A stretch of 64,000 nt of DNA from Nostoc sp. NMS9 (GTDB lineage: Bacteria; Cyanobacteriota; Cyanobacteriia; Cyanobacteriales; Nostocaceae): the NCBI RefSeq assembly GCF_017114995.1, contig NZ_JABXKL010000002.1:46097-110096 (forward strand), written 5' to 3'. The notes beneath the pieces are model-generated. The model was given only the letters and a program-made list of their open reading frames with translations, made no database searches and had not been told where the DNA came from. The translations under genes were made by a program, and so were the position numbers. Within the stretch, counting starts at the first letter, position 1. The number at the start of each line of letters is the position of its first letter. Shown piece after piece: positions 37,543 through 46,272 of this stretch.

Positions 37543-39180
37543 CTAAATATCTAACCCAACTACCATTAAGTCAGGCGGATGTTCAACATTAAACTGGTAA
37601 TATATCTCTCGCTGCTCTTGGGGTGGAAGATTTAACAGCCATTCTAAAATTGCCATTTCACCAAGTTGAATTTGTGGATTGCTGCGATTGAGGCGCACTT
37701 TAATTTGCTCGTTGCGACTAACTGGCAATTGTTCAGTTAGTTTCAGATTTACTTCTTTGTCAAGTAAGTTAGTAATTATCAACCGATAACTATAAGTAAT
37801 CCGGCGCTGGTTGCTAATTAATCTTTTATCTACCAGGCGTTCAACTAAGTCGCGCTCAATTTTTAAACCTTCGTCAATTCCTAAGTTCAGTTTGAATTCT
37901 TGCCCTGGTGCAATATTTTCTAACTGAGTTGTCCCAATAAAAACGTTGTCGCGGAAAATATTCGCTTTACCTGGTAAAAAAGTCGCACCGTTAGGACTAT
38001 TTTTTACATTAGCTTGTAGATAAGCAAAACTTACCAAGCGCGGCATTGCCACATAATCGAAGCTACAAGGATAATCATCGTTGAAAATCGTAGTTTTATG
38101 AGGTGCGCCATCACTGGGAATGTTACCACCACCATTCAGTTTAAAGGTAACTACACTCCCTTCTTTAGATACTTCTGCTGTAACGGTTTCTGCTGCGATT
38201 AGACTATCCTCTGCAACTTCATCTTGTTCTTGCCAATCCGTTCTGGCAGCAGAAGCAGGTGGTTCTGGTATGCTAGGCAGCAGTGGTGGCTGAGCAGCTA
38301 GTCGAGATCGTCGTTCTCGCACTCTTTGAGGAAGTGGGCTATCAATATACCAGGGTTCCAGTTTAGGTGGAAGTGTACCTAATCCCGGTTTAGCAGTAGA
38401 AAGGGTGAGATTTGCACCAATCCAATCTTCGCCAGTGCTTTGAGTGATTTCTGCAAGGTAACTCAGATGTACAATATCGCTGGTAGTGCTAAAGCGTAAG
38501 TCATAAAGGGGAGTCCAACTAGCGCGATTTACTATGTAGGATACCTCTAATTCAAATTCACCTTCACCCGCTACTTCAACGGCTACAACTAAGCTAAAAC
38601 TTTCTTTGGGATGGGGTGTTTGGATTATTTGCAATGAGGTGTGCAGTGCTTGCAGTTGTTTATCTAATTCCTGCTGTTGGGTTTTGCACTCTCCAGATGC
38701 GATCGCATATTCACTATACTGGCTTCCGAGAAAGTTGAGGAAATCCAATGTTTCGCTGAGGCTGAGATTTTTTCGAGACAAACTCTGTGAAAAGGGTTCT
38801 TCTGTTTTTTCACGTAAGCCGGCGATAAAACTAGATTGCAATGCTAAAGCATCCACTTGAGCTTGCAGGTGGCGTTTTTCTACCTCTAATTGCTGAATTT
38901 GCCTTGTCAAATTTGCTACTCGCTCCGCTACAGGTTCAGTAGTGTAGATGCGATCGCTACTAACTCCCACCAAGCGCACCCCTACCGTACCTGTACCGCT
39001 AACCCGAACAGACTCAGTTTCTAGAGTCATTGGCACTGGGGTAATTACTAATTCCTGTTCAATTCCTGTTAAATCAACTACACCTCGCCGTGTAACTAAT
39101 GCTCTGTCAGCATACACAGTAACAGCTACAATCTCGCTTTGTACTGTTTTGCGCCAAGACGGTATTTCCGGGTTAACCAC
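37543..39180 (-). CDS. MuiA-family protein (DUF4139/DUF4140)
   Basis: A 545-aa protein starting at a GTG (39180). The N-terminal DUF4140 part (VTVYADRALVTRRGVVDL) is followed by a coiled-coil region (about 85-190), then a DUF4139 beta-rich part (VSYIVNRASWTPLYDLRF, STGEDWIGANLTLSTAKP, ending VEHPPDL). The family is named for a mucoidy inhibitor but has no proven enzymatic role. A central Pro/Arg-rich insert (about 280-325) is variable. No signal peptide is visible. It lies alone between the pYEATS frames and the LysR gene. Confidence 0.85.
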   Translation of the reverse strand: MVNPEIPSWRKTVQSEIVAVTVYADRALVTRRGVVDLTGIEQELVITPVPMTLETESVRVSGTGTVGVRLVGVSSDRIYTTEPVAERVANLTRQIQQLEVEKRHLQAQVDALALQSSFIAGLREKTEEPFSQSLSRKNLSLSETLDFLNFLGSQYSEYAIASGECKTQQQELDKQLQALHTSLQIIQTPHPKESFSLVVAVEVAGEGEFELEVSYIVNRASWTPLYDLRFSTTSDIVHLSYLAEITQSTGEDWIGANLTLSTAKPGLGTLPPKLEPWYIDSPLPQRVRERRSRLAAQPPLLPSIPEPPASAARTDWQEQDEVAEDSLIAAETVTAEVSKEGSVVTFKLNGGGNIPSDGAPHKTTIFNDDYPCSFDYVAMPRLVSFAYLQANVKNSPNGATFLPGKANIFRDNVFIGTTQLENIAPGQEFKLNLGIDEGLKIERDLVERLVDKRLISNQRRITYSYRLIITNLLDKEVNLKLTEQLPVSRNEQIKVRLNRSNPQIQLGEMAILEWLLNLPPQEQREIYYQFNVEHPPDLMVVGLDI

Positions 39181-39258
39181 TGCCAGTTTTTCCCCATTTT
39201 TAATGATTCTGCTGGTTAATTGTCAATGTTTCCCAGTCTAACAGTCAACCCCTTTAGC

Positions 39259-39292
39259 TAATTCGTAATTCGTAATTACAAATTACGAATTA
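39259..39292. repeat. Perfect inverted repeat after the LysR gene
   Basis: TAATTCGTAATT and AATTACGAATTA are perfect 12-bp arms around a 10-nt loop, directly next to the LysR stop codon. It could end that transcript, but the sequence is also a common Nostoc palindrome. Confidence 0.65.
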
Positions 39293-39294
39293 TC

Positions 39295-40236
39295 TTACCC
39301 GTGAATTGGTTCAAGCGTACTAGAAGCAGTATCAGCATTTTGCTCGACGAAATTCTTCGCCGCACCTAGTAGATACTCATAATAGGCACGAGCGACGATA
39401 GAGAGCTGCTTGCCAGAGGGGTAAACCATGTACCAATGTCGCTGAATCGGGAAGTGTTGTACATCTAAAATGCTGAACTCTGAAGCGTCTGATAGTAAAG
39501 TATGACGAGATAAAACAGAAATACCTAAACCACCTGCGATCGCTTGTTTAATTGCTTCGTTACTTCCCAATTCTAGCTTGACTTTTACCGTTACCCCTTC
39601 TTCTTCAAATAGCTTTTGGACGGCGCGACGAGTTCCGGAACCTGGTTCCCGCATAATAAAAGGTTCGTTAGACAGGCGTTGTATAGGAATATTTTTTTCT
39701 TTGGATAAAGGATGATTAGCTGGTGCAAAGACTATCAAAGGATTTTCTAAAAATGGTTCACAAGTCACATCTATATTGTCTGGAATTTGACTCATAATGT
39801 ATAAGTCATCCAGATTTTGACTCATCCGTTCCAAAATTTGTTCGTGATTTGTTACTTGCAGAGAGATATCAATCCCTGGATAAAGTTCGCAAAATGGCCC
39901 TAACAAACGTGGGATAAAATATTTTGCTGTTGTAATCACTGCCAAACGTAATTGTCCCTGTTTTAGCCCTTTTAAATCTGCTACCTTCATTTCATACTGG
40001 GCTATATTGTGAAAAATCTGCCGACAAGTAGCAAATAATTCTCGTCCTGCCTCGGTCAGATACAATCGCTTCCCCACTTGCTCAAATAATGGCAAACCTA
40101 CCGATTTTGTTAGTTGCTTGATCTGCATAGAAACGGTAGGTTGGGTGAGAAACAATTCCTCAGCAGCACGAGTAAAGCTACTGTGCCGTGCCGCCGCCTC
40201 GAACACCTTTAACTGATGCAGCGTCGCTTGGTTCAA
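39295..40236 (-). CDS. LysR-type regulator, CmpR/RbcR-like
   Basis: A 313-aa LysR regulator. The N-terminal winged helix (LKVFEAAARHSSFTRAAEEL, TQPTVSMQIKQL) is followed by an effector domain (LRLAVITTAKYFIPRLLGPF, REPGSGTRRAV, GGLGISVLSRHTL). The motifs match the CbbR/RbcR/CmpR group, which senses carbon or energy metabolites and controls CO2-fixation or bicarbonate-uptake genes. It lies downstream of ccmO on the same strand, so control of the ccm and/or ndhF-ndhD-cup units is a fair inference. I cannot separate CmpR from RbcR by reading alone. Confidence 0.85.
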   Translation of the reverse strand: MNQATLHQLKVFEAAARHSSFTRAAEELFLTQPTVSMQIKQLTKSVGLPLFEQVGKRLYLTEAGRELFATCRQIFHNIAQYEMKVADLKGLKQGQLRLAVITTAKYFIPRLLGPFCELYPGIDISLQVTNHEQILERMSQNLDDLYIMSQIPDNIDVTCEPFLENPLIVFAPANHPLSKEKNIPIQRLSNEPFIMREPGSGTRRAVQKLFEEEGVTVKVKLELGSNEAIKQAIAGGLGISVLSRHTLLSDASEFSILDVQHFPIQRHWYMVYPSGKQLSIVARAYYEYLLGAAKNFVEQNADTASSTLEPIHG

Positions 40237-40482
40237 GGGTGATTCTCCTGTATATAGCGATTAATAGATATAAAACTAGTATTGCTGAACACTGGCAAAT
40301 GATATAGTGATGCTCACAGAAAGTTACGAGTTTTATCATAGATAAAACTCTATTATTTATATTAAAACAAAGGTATTTTATTTATGAATTGAAAAAGCTA
40401 TTATTCAGAATAGCTAAAGCGTAAGATGCCTTCCATCTAAACGATGAATGCTGAATGATGATTTTTCAAAATTCATCTATCA

Positions 40483-41271
40483 TCATTCATCATTCCATAA
40501 TTCTTCTTGAACTTTTGTAGGTAGCTTGGTTAAGTCTGGTAATCTTAGTACCTCGATTTCCGCAACTTGTTCTTTAATATTCACTGGCAAGTTTAACGGT
40601 TCGCGTTCTTCTATCCAGCAGCTTGCTAATGGCAAGGTTAACTCCATTTCGTCCAAAGGTCGGGGAATTACCATCACTGCATTCAATTCCCCAATGCGTT
40701 CTGCTTCAAACATTCCCGCTTCTACTGCTACCGCCACATTTGCTACAGAACCACGAATAATTGCTGTACACAAACCCCCACCAATTTTCTCGTATGCTGC
40801 TAAATGAACATCAGCAGCTTTGAGCATGGCATCACATGCTCCTACCATCGCGGGAAATCCTCGCGTTTCTACCAAACCAATTGCTTGGTTACTCAGACGG
40901 CTGGAATTGCCCTCTTGCATTAATTTAGTGAAACGAGTTGTGATGGGAAGCACTATATCTAGGTTGGGATAAGGTCGGGGAATCACTAAGCTAGAAACCA
41001 ACTGACCAAACTGTTCAGCCGTTTGCACACCTGATTCTACCGCCAGACGCACGTCAGCAATTCCACCCCGGATGATCGCAGTACAATGACCGCCACCAAT
41101 TTTTTCATAGCCAACCAGGTGAACTCCCGCTGATTTCAGCATCATATCCGCCGTCCCAACGATCGCCGGAAAGCTGCGGGTAGAAACTAAACCCAAAGCA
41201 GTATCCTGATAGGTTTCTTGATTACTCGCTCCCTGGATAGTGCGAATAGAACGTTGATTATATGTTTCCAT
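40483..41271 (-). CDS. ccmO: Carboxysome shell protein CcmO, tandem BMC domains
   Basis: A 262-aa protein from the ATG at 41271, which has GGAG 8 nt upstream; an ATG at 41319 would add 16 unlikely residues. Two bacterial-microcompartment domains occur in tandem, each with the LVxTRxFPAxVG start and the GYEKIGGG or AYEKIGGG loop (about 30-115 and 130-215). Double-BMC CcmO forms pseudohexameric facets of the beta-carboxysome shell. The C-terminal tail (VAEIEVLRLPDLTKLPTK) lies outside the BMC fold. It follows ccmN by about 57 bp. Confidence 0.92.
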   Translation of the reverse strand: METYNQRSIRTIQGASNQETYQDTALGLVSTRSFPAIVGTADMMLKSAGVHLVGYEKIGGGHCTAIIRGGIADVRLAVESGVQTAEQFGQLVSSLVIPRPYPNLDIVLPITTRFTKLMQEGNSSRLSNQAIGLVETRGFPAMVGACDAMLKAADVHLAAYEKIGGGLCTAIIRGSVANVAVAVEAGMFEAERIGELNAVMVIPRPLDEMELTLPLASCWIEEREPLNLPVNIKEQVAEIEVLRLPDLTKLPTKVQEELWNDE

Positions 41272-41328
41272 GATGAATTCTCCAAAATACGGAAAAAGCC
41301 GACAACTTACAATTAACACTTACTCAGA

Positions 41329-42108
41329 CTAATCGTCAGAGTTTGGGTCGCTCAAGGATTGTCTATGAGGAAACAATGTAGTCAACAGTCTGCTTATGCT
41401 CCCTTGTCCATAAATTTGAGTCCCAAAACCGTTAGGCGATTCTGCGGCGGGCGGACTGGGGTCTAAGTTATGTTCTGTAGACGGTTGGGCGGCTGACTCC
41501 AAGCTGGAGTCAACATCATTGGTCGGTTCCTCCACGGGAGGAGACTGACTTTCAGGAGTGGCGGGAGATTTAAAGTAAGAAATCGACTTGTTTTGTTTAA
41601 AATCTACAAAAGCCGAAGCTGAGAAGTTAGTTGAGGAAATTTCCTTTTCTTTAACTCCACCTAAGCCATTTTCCTCTTCCTTCGGTGGTGGTGCATTTGT
41701 AGTAGAAGCTGGGTTATTTGTTGTAGATGATTCGGGTTCCTTTGTTGGAGCAATCTGCCGACTGGTGTCTCCTAAAATTGAACCAGGCGGTATTACTTGT
41801 CCAGGTTCAACCGAATAGTTAAAAACTGTAGTCGCTGAACCAATACAAGCATTTGCGCCAATTTTGCCTTTGCCAACCATCAAAAAACCTGCTCCCAGGT
41901 TTGCACCTGCTTCTACTTCTAGGATGCCTTCATGGACTTGGAGAATTGCTCCCATGCCAATACAGACCCCTGGCCCAATGACGATCTTGCTGTTTACAGC
42001 CGCTTGGAGGATCACCCCAGGTGCAAGTACCGCGCTTGGATGAATAGTCACCTCACCACTAATGTAAGTATCAAAGTTATTGCTGAGGCGCAGTAGCGGC
42101 ACAGACAT
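41329..42108 (-). CDS. ccmN: Carboxysome assembly protein CcmN
   Basis: A 259-aa protein. The N-terminal half is a left-handed beta-helix of hexapeptide repeats (IHPSAVLAPGVILQA, IVIGPGVCIGMGAILQV, IGANACIGSATTVF). A long Pro/Ser/Glu-rich linker follows, then a short amphipathic encapsulation peptide (YGQGSISRLLTTLFPHRQ). In beta-carboxysomes CcmN bridges the CcmM/Rubisco core to the CcmK shell through this peptide. The order ccmM-ccmN-ccmO on the same strand supports the call. Confidence 0.93.
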   Translation of the reverse strand: MSVPLLRLSNNFDTYISGEVTIHPSAVLAPGVILQAAVNSKIVIGPGVCIGMGAILQVHEGILEVEAGANLGAGFLMVGKGKIGANACIGSATTVFNYSVEPGQVIPPGSILGDTSRQIAPTKEPESSTTNNPASTTNAPPPKEEENGLGGVKEKEISSTNFSASAFVDFKQNKSISYFKSPATPESQSPPVEEPTNDVDSSLESAAQPSTEHNLDPSPPAAESPNGFGTQIYGQGSISRLLTTLFPHRQSLSDPNSDD

Positions 42109-42129
42109 GGAAATTTTAACCTCGGAAGC

Positions 42130-42333
42130 CGGAAGAAGATAGAGAGTTAGGAGTTAAAAGTGAGGAGTGAGGAGTTAGTTAAAAGTGGGGAGTTATAAAT
42201 TTTAAGTTTGGAGTTATGAATTAACAATCTTTTTTAACTCCTAACTCTTGTACAGAGGCGATTAATCGCGTCTCTACCGCCAACTCTTGCACAGACGCGA
42301 TTAATCGTGTCTCTACCCCCAACTCCTAACTCC
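42130..42333. repeat. STRR and palindromic repeats between ccmM and ccmN
   Basis: Runs of GGAGTTA-type heptamers (about 42140-42230) are followed by two copies of a GACGCGATTAATCGCGTC palindrome (about 42255-42274 and 42292-42311) separated by CAACTCTTG. Both types are common cyanobacterial dispersed repeats. They may affect mRNA stability between the cistrons. Confidence 0.7.
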
Positions 42334-44340
42334 TTAAGGTCTTTGAATGATCGTTTCTAATACGCGACGCTTGGCTTTGGGGTCAACACCAATTAAGCGC
42401 ACATATTCCCCTTCGTATTCGCCGAGCTGTCTTTCTACGGCTGCGATCGCTTCTCTTTCTGAAGAAGCTTGAATTTGACCGGTACTAGTCCAGGAACCTG
42501 TACGGAATCGCCGTTGATCTACGTGTTCAATGCTAATTTTTGAGCCGCTAGCCAATAATTGCCGGAGTTGGTCTACGACTTCACTACTCAAGCGGGTAGC
42601 GGTAGCTGTTGCTGTTGCTGTAGCAGAGGGTGCACTGCTAGTAAATGATTTCTGACCACCAGAGGAGGCTACTTGACCATTTGGACGTTGGATAATGGTC
42701 TCTAATACCCGCCGTTTGGCTTTCGGGTCAATACCAATTAAGCGTACATATTCCCCTTCGTATTCGCCGAGTTGTCCTTCTATGGCTGCGATCGCTTCTC
42801 TTTCTGAGGAAGCTTGAATTTGACCGGTGCTAGTCCAGGAACCTGTACGGAAGCGGCGCTCATCCACGTGTTCAAGGCTAATTTTAGACCCGCCAGCCAA
42901 TAAGTGCCGGAGTTGGTCTACTACTTCAGAACTCAAGCGGTTACTGCTAGCTGTTCCCGTACCAGAGGGTGCTGCACTACTAGTAAATGATTTCTGACTA
43001 CCAGAGGAAGCTACTTGACCATTTGGACGTTGGATAATGGTCTCTAATACCCGCCGTTTGGCTTTGGTGTCAATACCGATTAAACGTACATACTCGCCTT
43101 GATGACTTGCTATACATTCTTCCAAAGCGGAGATGACTTGATTTGTGGAAGTTGCTTCAATTGGCTTGCAACTAGTCCAGGAACCAGTGCGGAAACGCCG
43201 CTCATCTACGTGTTCCATGCCAATTTTATAACCACCTGCCAAGAGTTGGCGGATTTGCTCTAGAGTTTCGCCACTGACTTTGCCACTGCTAGAACCGTTA
43301 CCATTACCATTACTGCTGCTGTAGCTGCTGTAACTGCTATTGCCATGACTAGCTGGCGCTTTAAAGCTGGTAGCTGGTTTTGGATCATCATCGGGACGTT
43401 GGATGATGGCTTCAAGTACACGCCGTCTACCTTTGTCAATGCCAAACAGTCGGACATACTCGCCGTTATGCTCTTGTAGACAGCTTTCTAATGCTGCGAT
43501 CGCTTCACCGAGCGATCTTGGTTCGATTGGTTGGCAACTAGTCCAAGAACCCGTGCGGAACCGTCTTTGGTCTACATGTTCCGTACCAATTTTATACCCT
43601 TGCCCCAATAGATACCGCAACTGATCTATTGTTTCTGCACCCAAGCTATTGCTCGACACTTCACTACTCCTTTCCAACTCTAAAACAGTAATACCATTAC
43701 CTGTATAAGATTTAGCGTTCTCATCCCGAATGGGTGCTATACATTTAGTATCCGCAGCACAGAGATAACCAGCTCGTAATGCCTGATTAATCCCAACCAC
43801 ATGATGAGCAAATTCTTTATCTTGATCTTGCACATCTGGCAAACGGTCAGCTTGCTGCTGGCTGGTAATTATCGCTCCCGAAGGTACATACTTACCAGAG
43901 GGAATCTCTACATCTTGAATCAAAGCGTGCATCATCACAATGCAACCTGCACCCACCCTGGCATTAAACACCGTAGAGCGAAAGCCAATGAAGGAATTAT
44001 CACCTACATAAGCTGGCCCGTGAATTAGAGCCATGTGGGTAATGCAAGCGTTTTTACCAATCCATACTGAGTATTTATTTTGGTCATCGCCAATTACTCG
44101 GCCTTGCTCCAACCCATGAATGACAACACCATCTTGAATATTGGTGTTTTCACCCAGATAAAAAGGTGTGCCTTCATCCGCTCTAATCGTAGTCCCCGGA
44201 GCAACGATTACATTTGCACCTATTCGTACATCTCCAATTAGATTGGAGAATGAATGTACAAAGGCAGTTTCATGGATTTTGGGTTCAGCTAAATTCCTTG
44301 ACCACGGGGTTGGGGGTGCCGCCGTGCTGCGGACTGCCAT
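42334..44340 (-). CDS. ccmM: Carboxysome protein CcmM: gamma-CA plus four SSUL repeats
   Basis: A 668-aa protein. Residues 1-210 are a gamma-carbonic-anhydrase-like beta-helix with zinc-site histidines in [14 protein letters not shown] and the Cys pair in YLCAADTKC that locks the active form in related CcmM. Four Rubisco-small-subunit-like (SSUL) repeats follow (from about 233, 350, 470 and 585), each with EHVD[EQ][10 protein letters not shown] and RRVLE[AT]IIQRP. SSUL1 and SSUL2 have a Cys pair (WTSC and ESC/EEC); SSUL3 and SSUL4 have none. CcmM cross-links Rubisco into the carboxysome matrix. An internal start gives a short form. Confidence 0.95.
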   Translation of the reverse strand: MAVRSTAAPPTPWSRNLAEPKIHETAFVHSFSNLIGDVRIGANVIVAPGTTIRADEGTPFYLGENTNIQDGVVIHGLEQGRVIGDDQNKYSVWIGKNACITHMALIHGPAYVGDNSFIGFRSTVFNARVGAGCIVMMHALIQDVEIPSGKYVPSGAIITSQQQADRLPDVQDQDKEFAHHVVGINQALRAGYLCAADTKCIAPIRDENAKSYTGNGITVLELERSSEVSSNSLGAETIDQLRYLLGQGYKIGTEHVDQRRFRTGSWTSCQPIEPRSLGEAIAALESCLQEHNGEYVRLFGIDKGRRRVLEAIIQRPDDDPKPATSFKAPASHGNSSYSSYSSSNGNGNGSSSGKVSGETLEQIRQLLAGGYKIGMEHVDERRFRTGSWTSCKPIEATSTNQVISALEECIASHQGEYVRLIGIDTKAKRRVLETIIQRPNGQVASSGSQKSFTSSAAPSGTGTASSNRLSSEVVDQLRHLLAGGSKISLEHVDERRFRTGSWTSTGQIQASSEREAIAAIEGQLGEYEGEYVRLIGIDPKAKRRVLETIIQRPNGQVASSGGQKSFTSSAPSATATATATATRLSSEVVDQLRQLLASGSKISIEHVDQRRFRTGSWTSTGQIQASSEREAIAAVERQLGEYEGEYVRLIGVDPKAKRRVLETIIQRP
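43657..43672 (-). promoter_or_regulatory. ccmM: Internal ribosome-binding site and GTG for short CcmM
   Basis: On the minus strand AAGGAG (43667-43672) lies 7 nt before an in-frame GTG (43657-43659, codon 228), just before the first SSUL repeat. This is the expected place for the M35-type short CcmM, here about 441 aa with four SSULs. Confidence 0.7.
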
Positions 44341-44359
44341 CGCGAGATTCCTCCTGTAT

Positions 44360-44540
44360 TAAGTTAGGAGTTAGGAGTTATGAGTTATGAGTTATGGATC
44401 AGGAGTTATGAGTTAGGAGTTTTAACTCCTCACCTCTCTAACTGTTGACTATACATTTAAGCTATGAATCATGAGTTATGAATTTTAACTCCTAACTCCT
44501 CACTCCTCAACCTAACTCCTCACTCCTAACTCCTCACTCC
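44360..44540. repeat. STRR heptamer tracts between ccmL and ccmM
   Basis: Many imperfect copies of GGAGTTA and TGAGTTA on one side and their complement (ACTCCT) on the other. They can fold into a large imperfect hairpin. No gene is present. Confidence 0.7.
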
Positions 44541-44559
44541 TAACTTTTCTAACTGTTGA

Positions 44560-44862
44560 CTATCGATATTGATCTTTTTTGCTATAAATGAGGCGATCTT
44601 CAACGTGAATGGTATCTATGATCGCCACCACTACTGCATCTAATGGACGCTGTTCATTTCCAAGCACTTGACGAGCAGCACTGCCACGACTGACAAGTAC
44701 CCACTCATCTACTCCTGCTCCCACACTATCTGCTGCTACCTCATATTGTGGCAGGATGTTTCCGTCTTCATCCACTAATTGTAACAACAGTAGTTTTACA
44801 CCTCTAAGACTTGGATCTTTTTGGGTGCTAACTACTGTGCCGCGAACTTTGGCAACTTGCAT
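44560..44862 (-). CDS. ccmL: Carboxysome vertex protein CcmL
   Basis: A 100-aa protein of the CcmL/EutN pentamer family: MQVAKVRGTVVSTQKDPSLRG start, then GAGVDEWVLVSRGSAARQVLG. Pentamers cap the twelve vertices of the shell. The length is normal. It follows ccmK1 by 6 nt, so the two are tightly coupled. Confidence 0.95.
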   Translation of the reverse strand: MQVAKVRGTVVSTQKDPSLRGVKLLLLQLVDEDGNILPQYEVAADSVGAGVDEWVLVSRGSAARQVLGNEQRPLDAVVVAIIDTIHVEDRLIYSKKDQYR

Positions 44863-44868
44863 TACAAA

Positions 44869-45213
44869 TTACGGTCTTCTACCAAAAGGACGAATTGCAT
44901 TCACATTTTCCCGGAATTGCTCTACGTCTTCGGTATAACGAATTGGGAGGACGTATTCCAAGTTTTCGTGAGGACGAGCAATGATATGAGTAGACAACAC
45001 TTGTCCACCATTGACTCGCTTTACAGATTCAACTCCTGCGGCCACAGAAGCTTGCACTTCCGAAACGTCACCCCGGACAATGACCGTCACCCGACCACTA
45101 CCGATTTTTTCATAACCTACTAAAGTGACGCGGGCAGCTTTCACCATCGCATCAGCGGCTTCCACGACTGCTGGAAAGCCTAGCGTTTCAACCATTCCCA
45201 CTGCAATTGACAT
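44869..45213 (-). CDS. ccmK1: Carboxysome shell hexamer CcmK1
   Basis: A 114-aa BMC-domain protein ([40 protein letters not shown]) with an extended C-terminus ([15 protein letters not shown]) typical of CcmK1. The pore loop is GSGR. It lies second in the operon after ccmK2, which is the usual cyanobacterial order, with 92 bp between them. Hexamers tile the shell facets. Confidence 0.93.
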   Translation of the reverse strand: MSIAVGMVETLGFPAVVEAADAMVKAARVTLVGYEKIGSGRVTVIVRGDVSEVQASVAAGVESVKRVNGGQVLSTHIIARPHENLEYVLPIRYTEDVEQFRENVNAIRPFGRRP

Positions 45214-45305
45214 TAGTTTTAATCCCTATTTCAAAGTTTTTTAGCCTTGGACAAAAGTGATGCTCAATCAGATAAAGAGCTTTAATTACTTTGTTTAAAC
45301 AGCTT

Positions 45306-45614
45306 TTAAGTACGGAATTGTTCCACCGCTTCTGTGTAACGTATCGGCAAGACGTATTCCAGGTTCTCGTGAGGACGAGCAATGATGTGAGTGGATAACA
45401 CTTCACCACCAAAGACTCTTTTCGCCGCTTCAACTCCAGCTGCTACGGAAGCTTGCACTTCCGATACATCTCCCCGAACTATCACGGTGACGCGAGCGCT
45501 ACCAATTTTTTCATACCCTACTAAGGTGACACGGGCGGCTTTCACCATCGCATCAGCAGCTTCCACCACTGCTGGAAAGCCCTTCGTTTCAATCATTCCA
45601 ACTGCAATTGGCAT
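45306..45614 (-). CDS. ccmK2: Carboxysome shell hexamer CcmK2
   Basis: A 102-aa BMC-domain protein, very like CcmK1 but with pore loop GSAR and the short end TEAVEQFRT. It is the first gene of the leftward ccm operon. AGGAG stands 7 nt before the ATG. It is expected to be the most abundant facet protein. Confidence 0.94.
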   Translation of the reverse strand: MPIAVGMIETKGFPAVVEAADAMVKAARVTLVGYEKIGSARVTVIVRGDVSEVQASVAAGVEAAKRVFGGEVLSTHIIARPHENLEYVLPIRYTEAVEQFRT

Positions 45615-46272
45615 CGCAGAACTCCTACAAAATTAATGCAATCTGTACTGTCGTTTGAATTTTTTGACGGGGAGAGCCTGATCTTATAGCTAAGAAAACA
45701 CTTCCAAATTAAGCATAGGAAAGCTTGGCGTTCCTGGCAATATAAATTACTATAATAGTTTATGATAAGAAAGTTTTAAAAAACTTAACATAAATTTATA
45801 TAGGCTTCTGAGCAATTAAAGTTTACTGATTCCTTGAGCAGGCACTTATGCTTTATAATTTCTTTATCACATTTACAAAACGACATTCATAACCAAGGCT
45901 AATCCGATCTGACGAGGGGTAAGCAGCGGCTGTATGTTTTACTGTATCTATCTTTCCTCAAATATTGCTAAGTGTACAAGGACTAGGTGAAACATATATA
46001 ATTTTTTCAAATATATCGTATAAATTACTCTGCTCAAAGTAGAAATACAAATGTAAAAAGGTCGGTGATGTTAAGGCAAGTAAATGCTTTTGCTTATGTA
46101 AAGTTATATTTTACTTATAATTAATAGGGTAACTTTAAGTAAAAGTACTTCTGGAAGTTTAGTTAAAATAATAGTAAAAAAACATCGATATTTTGGTAAA
46201 TTAATTTTATTAAATAAGTAATTGGTTGAATTTTTTTTAAAAATCAAGGCTGAGTCATCAAGGGAAATTTAA
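45615..46272. other. Divergent promoter region between ccmK2 and ndhF
   Basis: A 658-bp AT-rich spacer with no gene. It must hold the promoters of both the leftward ccm operon and the rightward ndhF-ndhD-cup operon. LysR-type operators would be expected; several TTA/TAA runs occur, but none can be singled out with confidence. A short GC-richer segment lies at about 45895-45935. Confidence 0.55.

Noticed and set aside
45895..45935. Possible structured RNA or riboswitch in the ccm-ndh spacer
   Set aside because: A GC-richer stretch is present but I could not fold it into any known riboswitch or sRNA family by eye.
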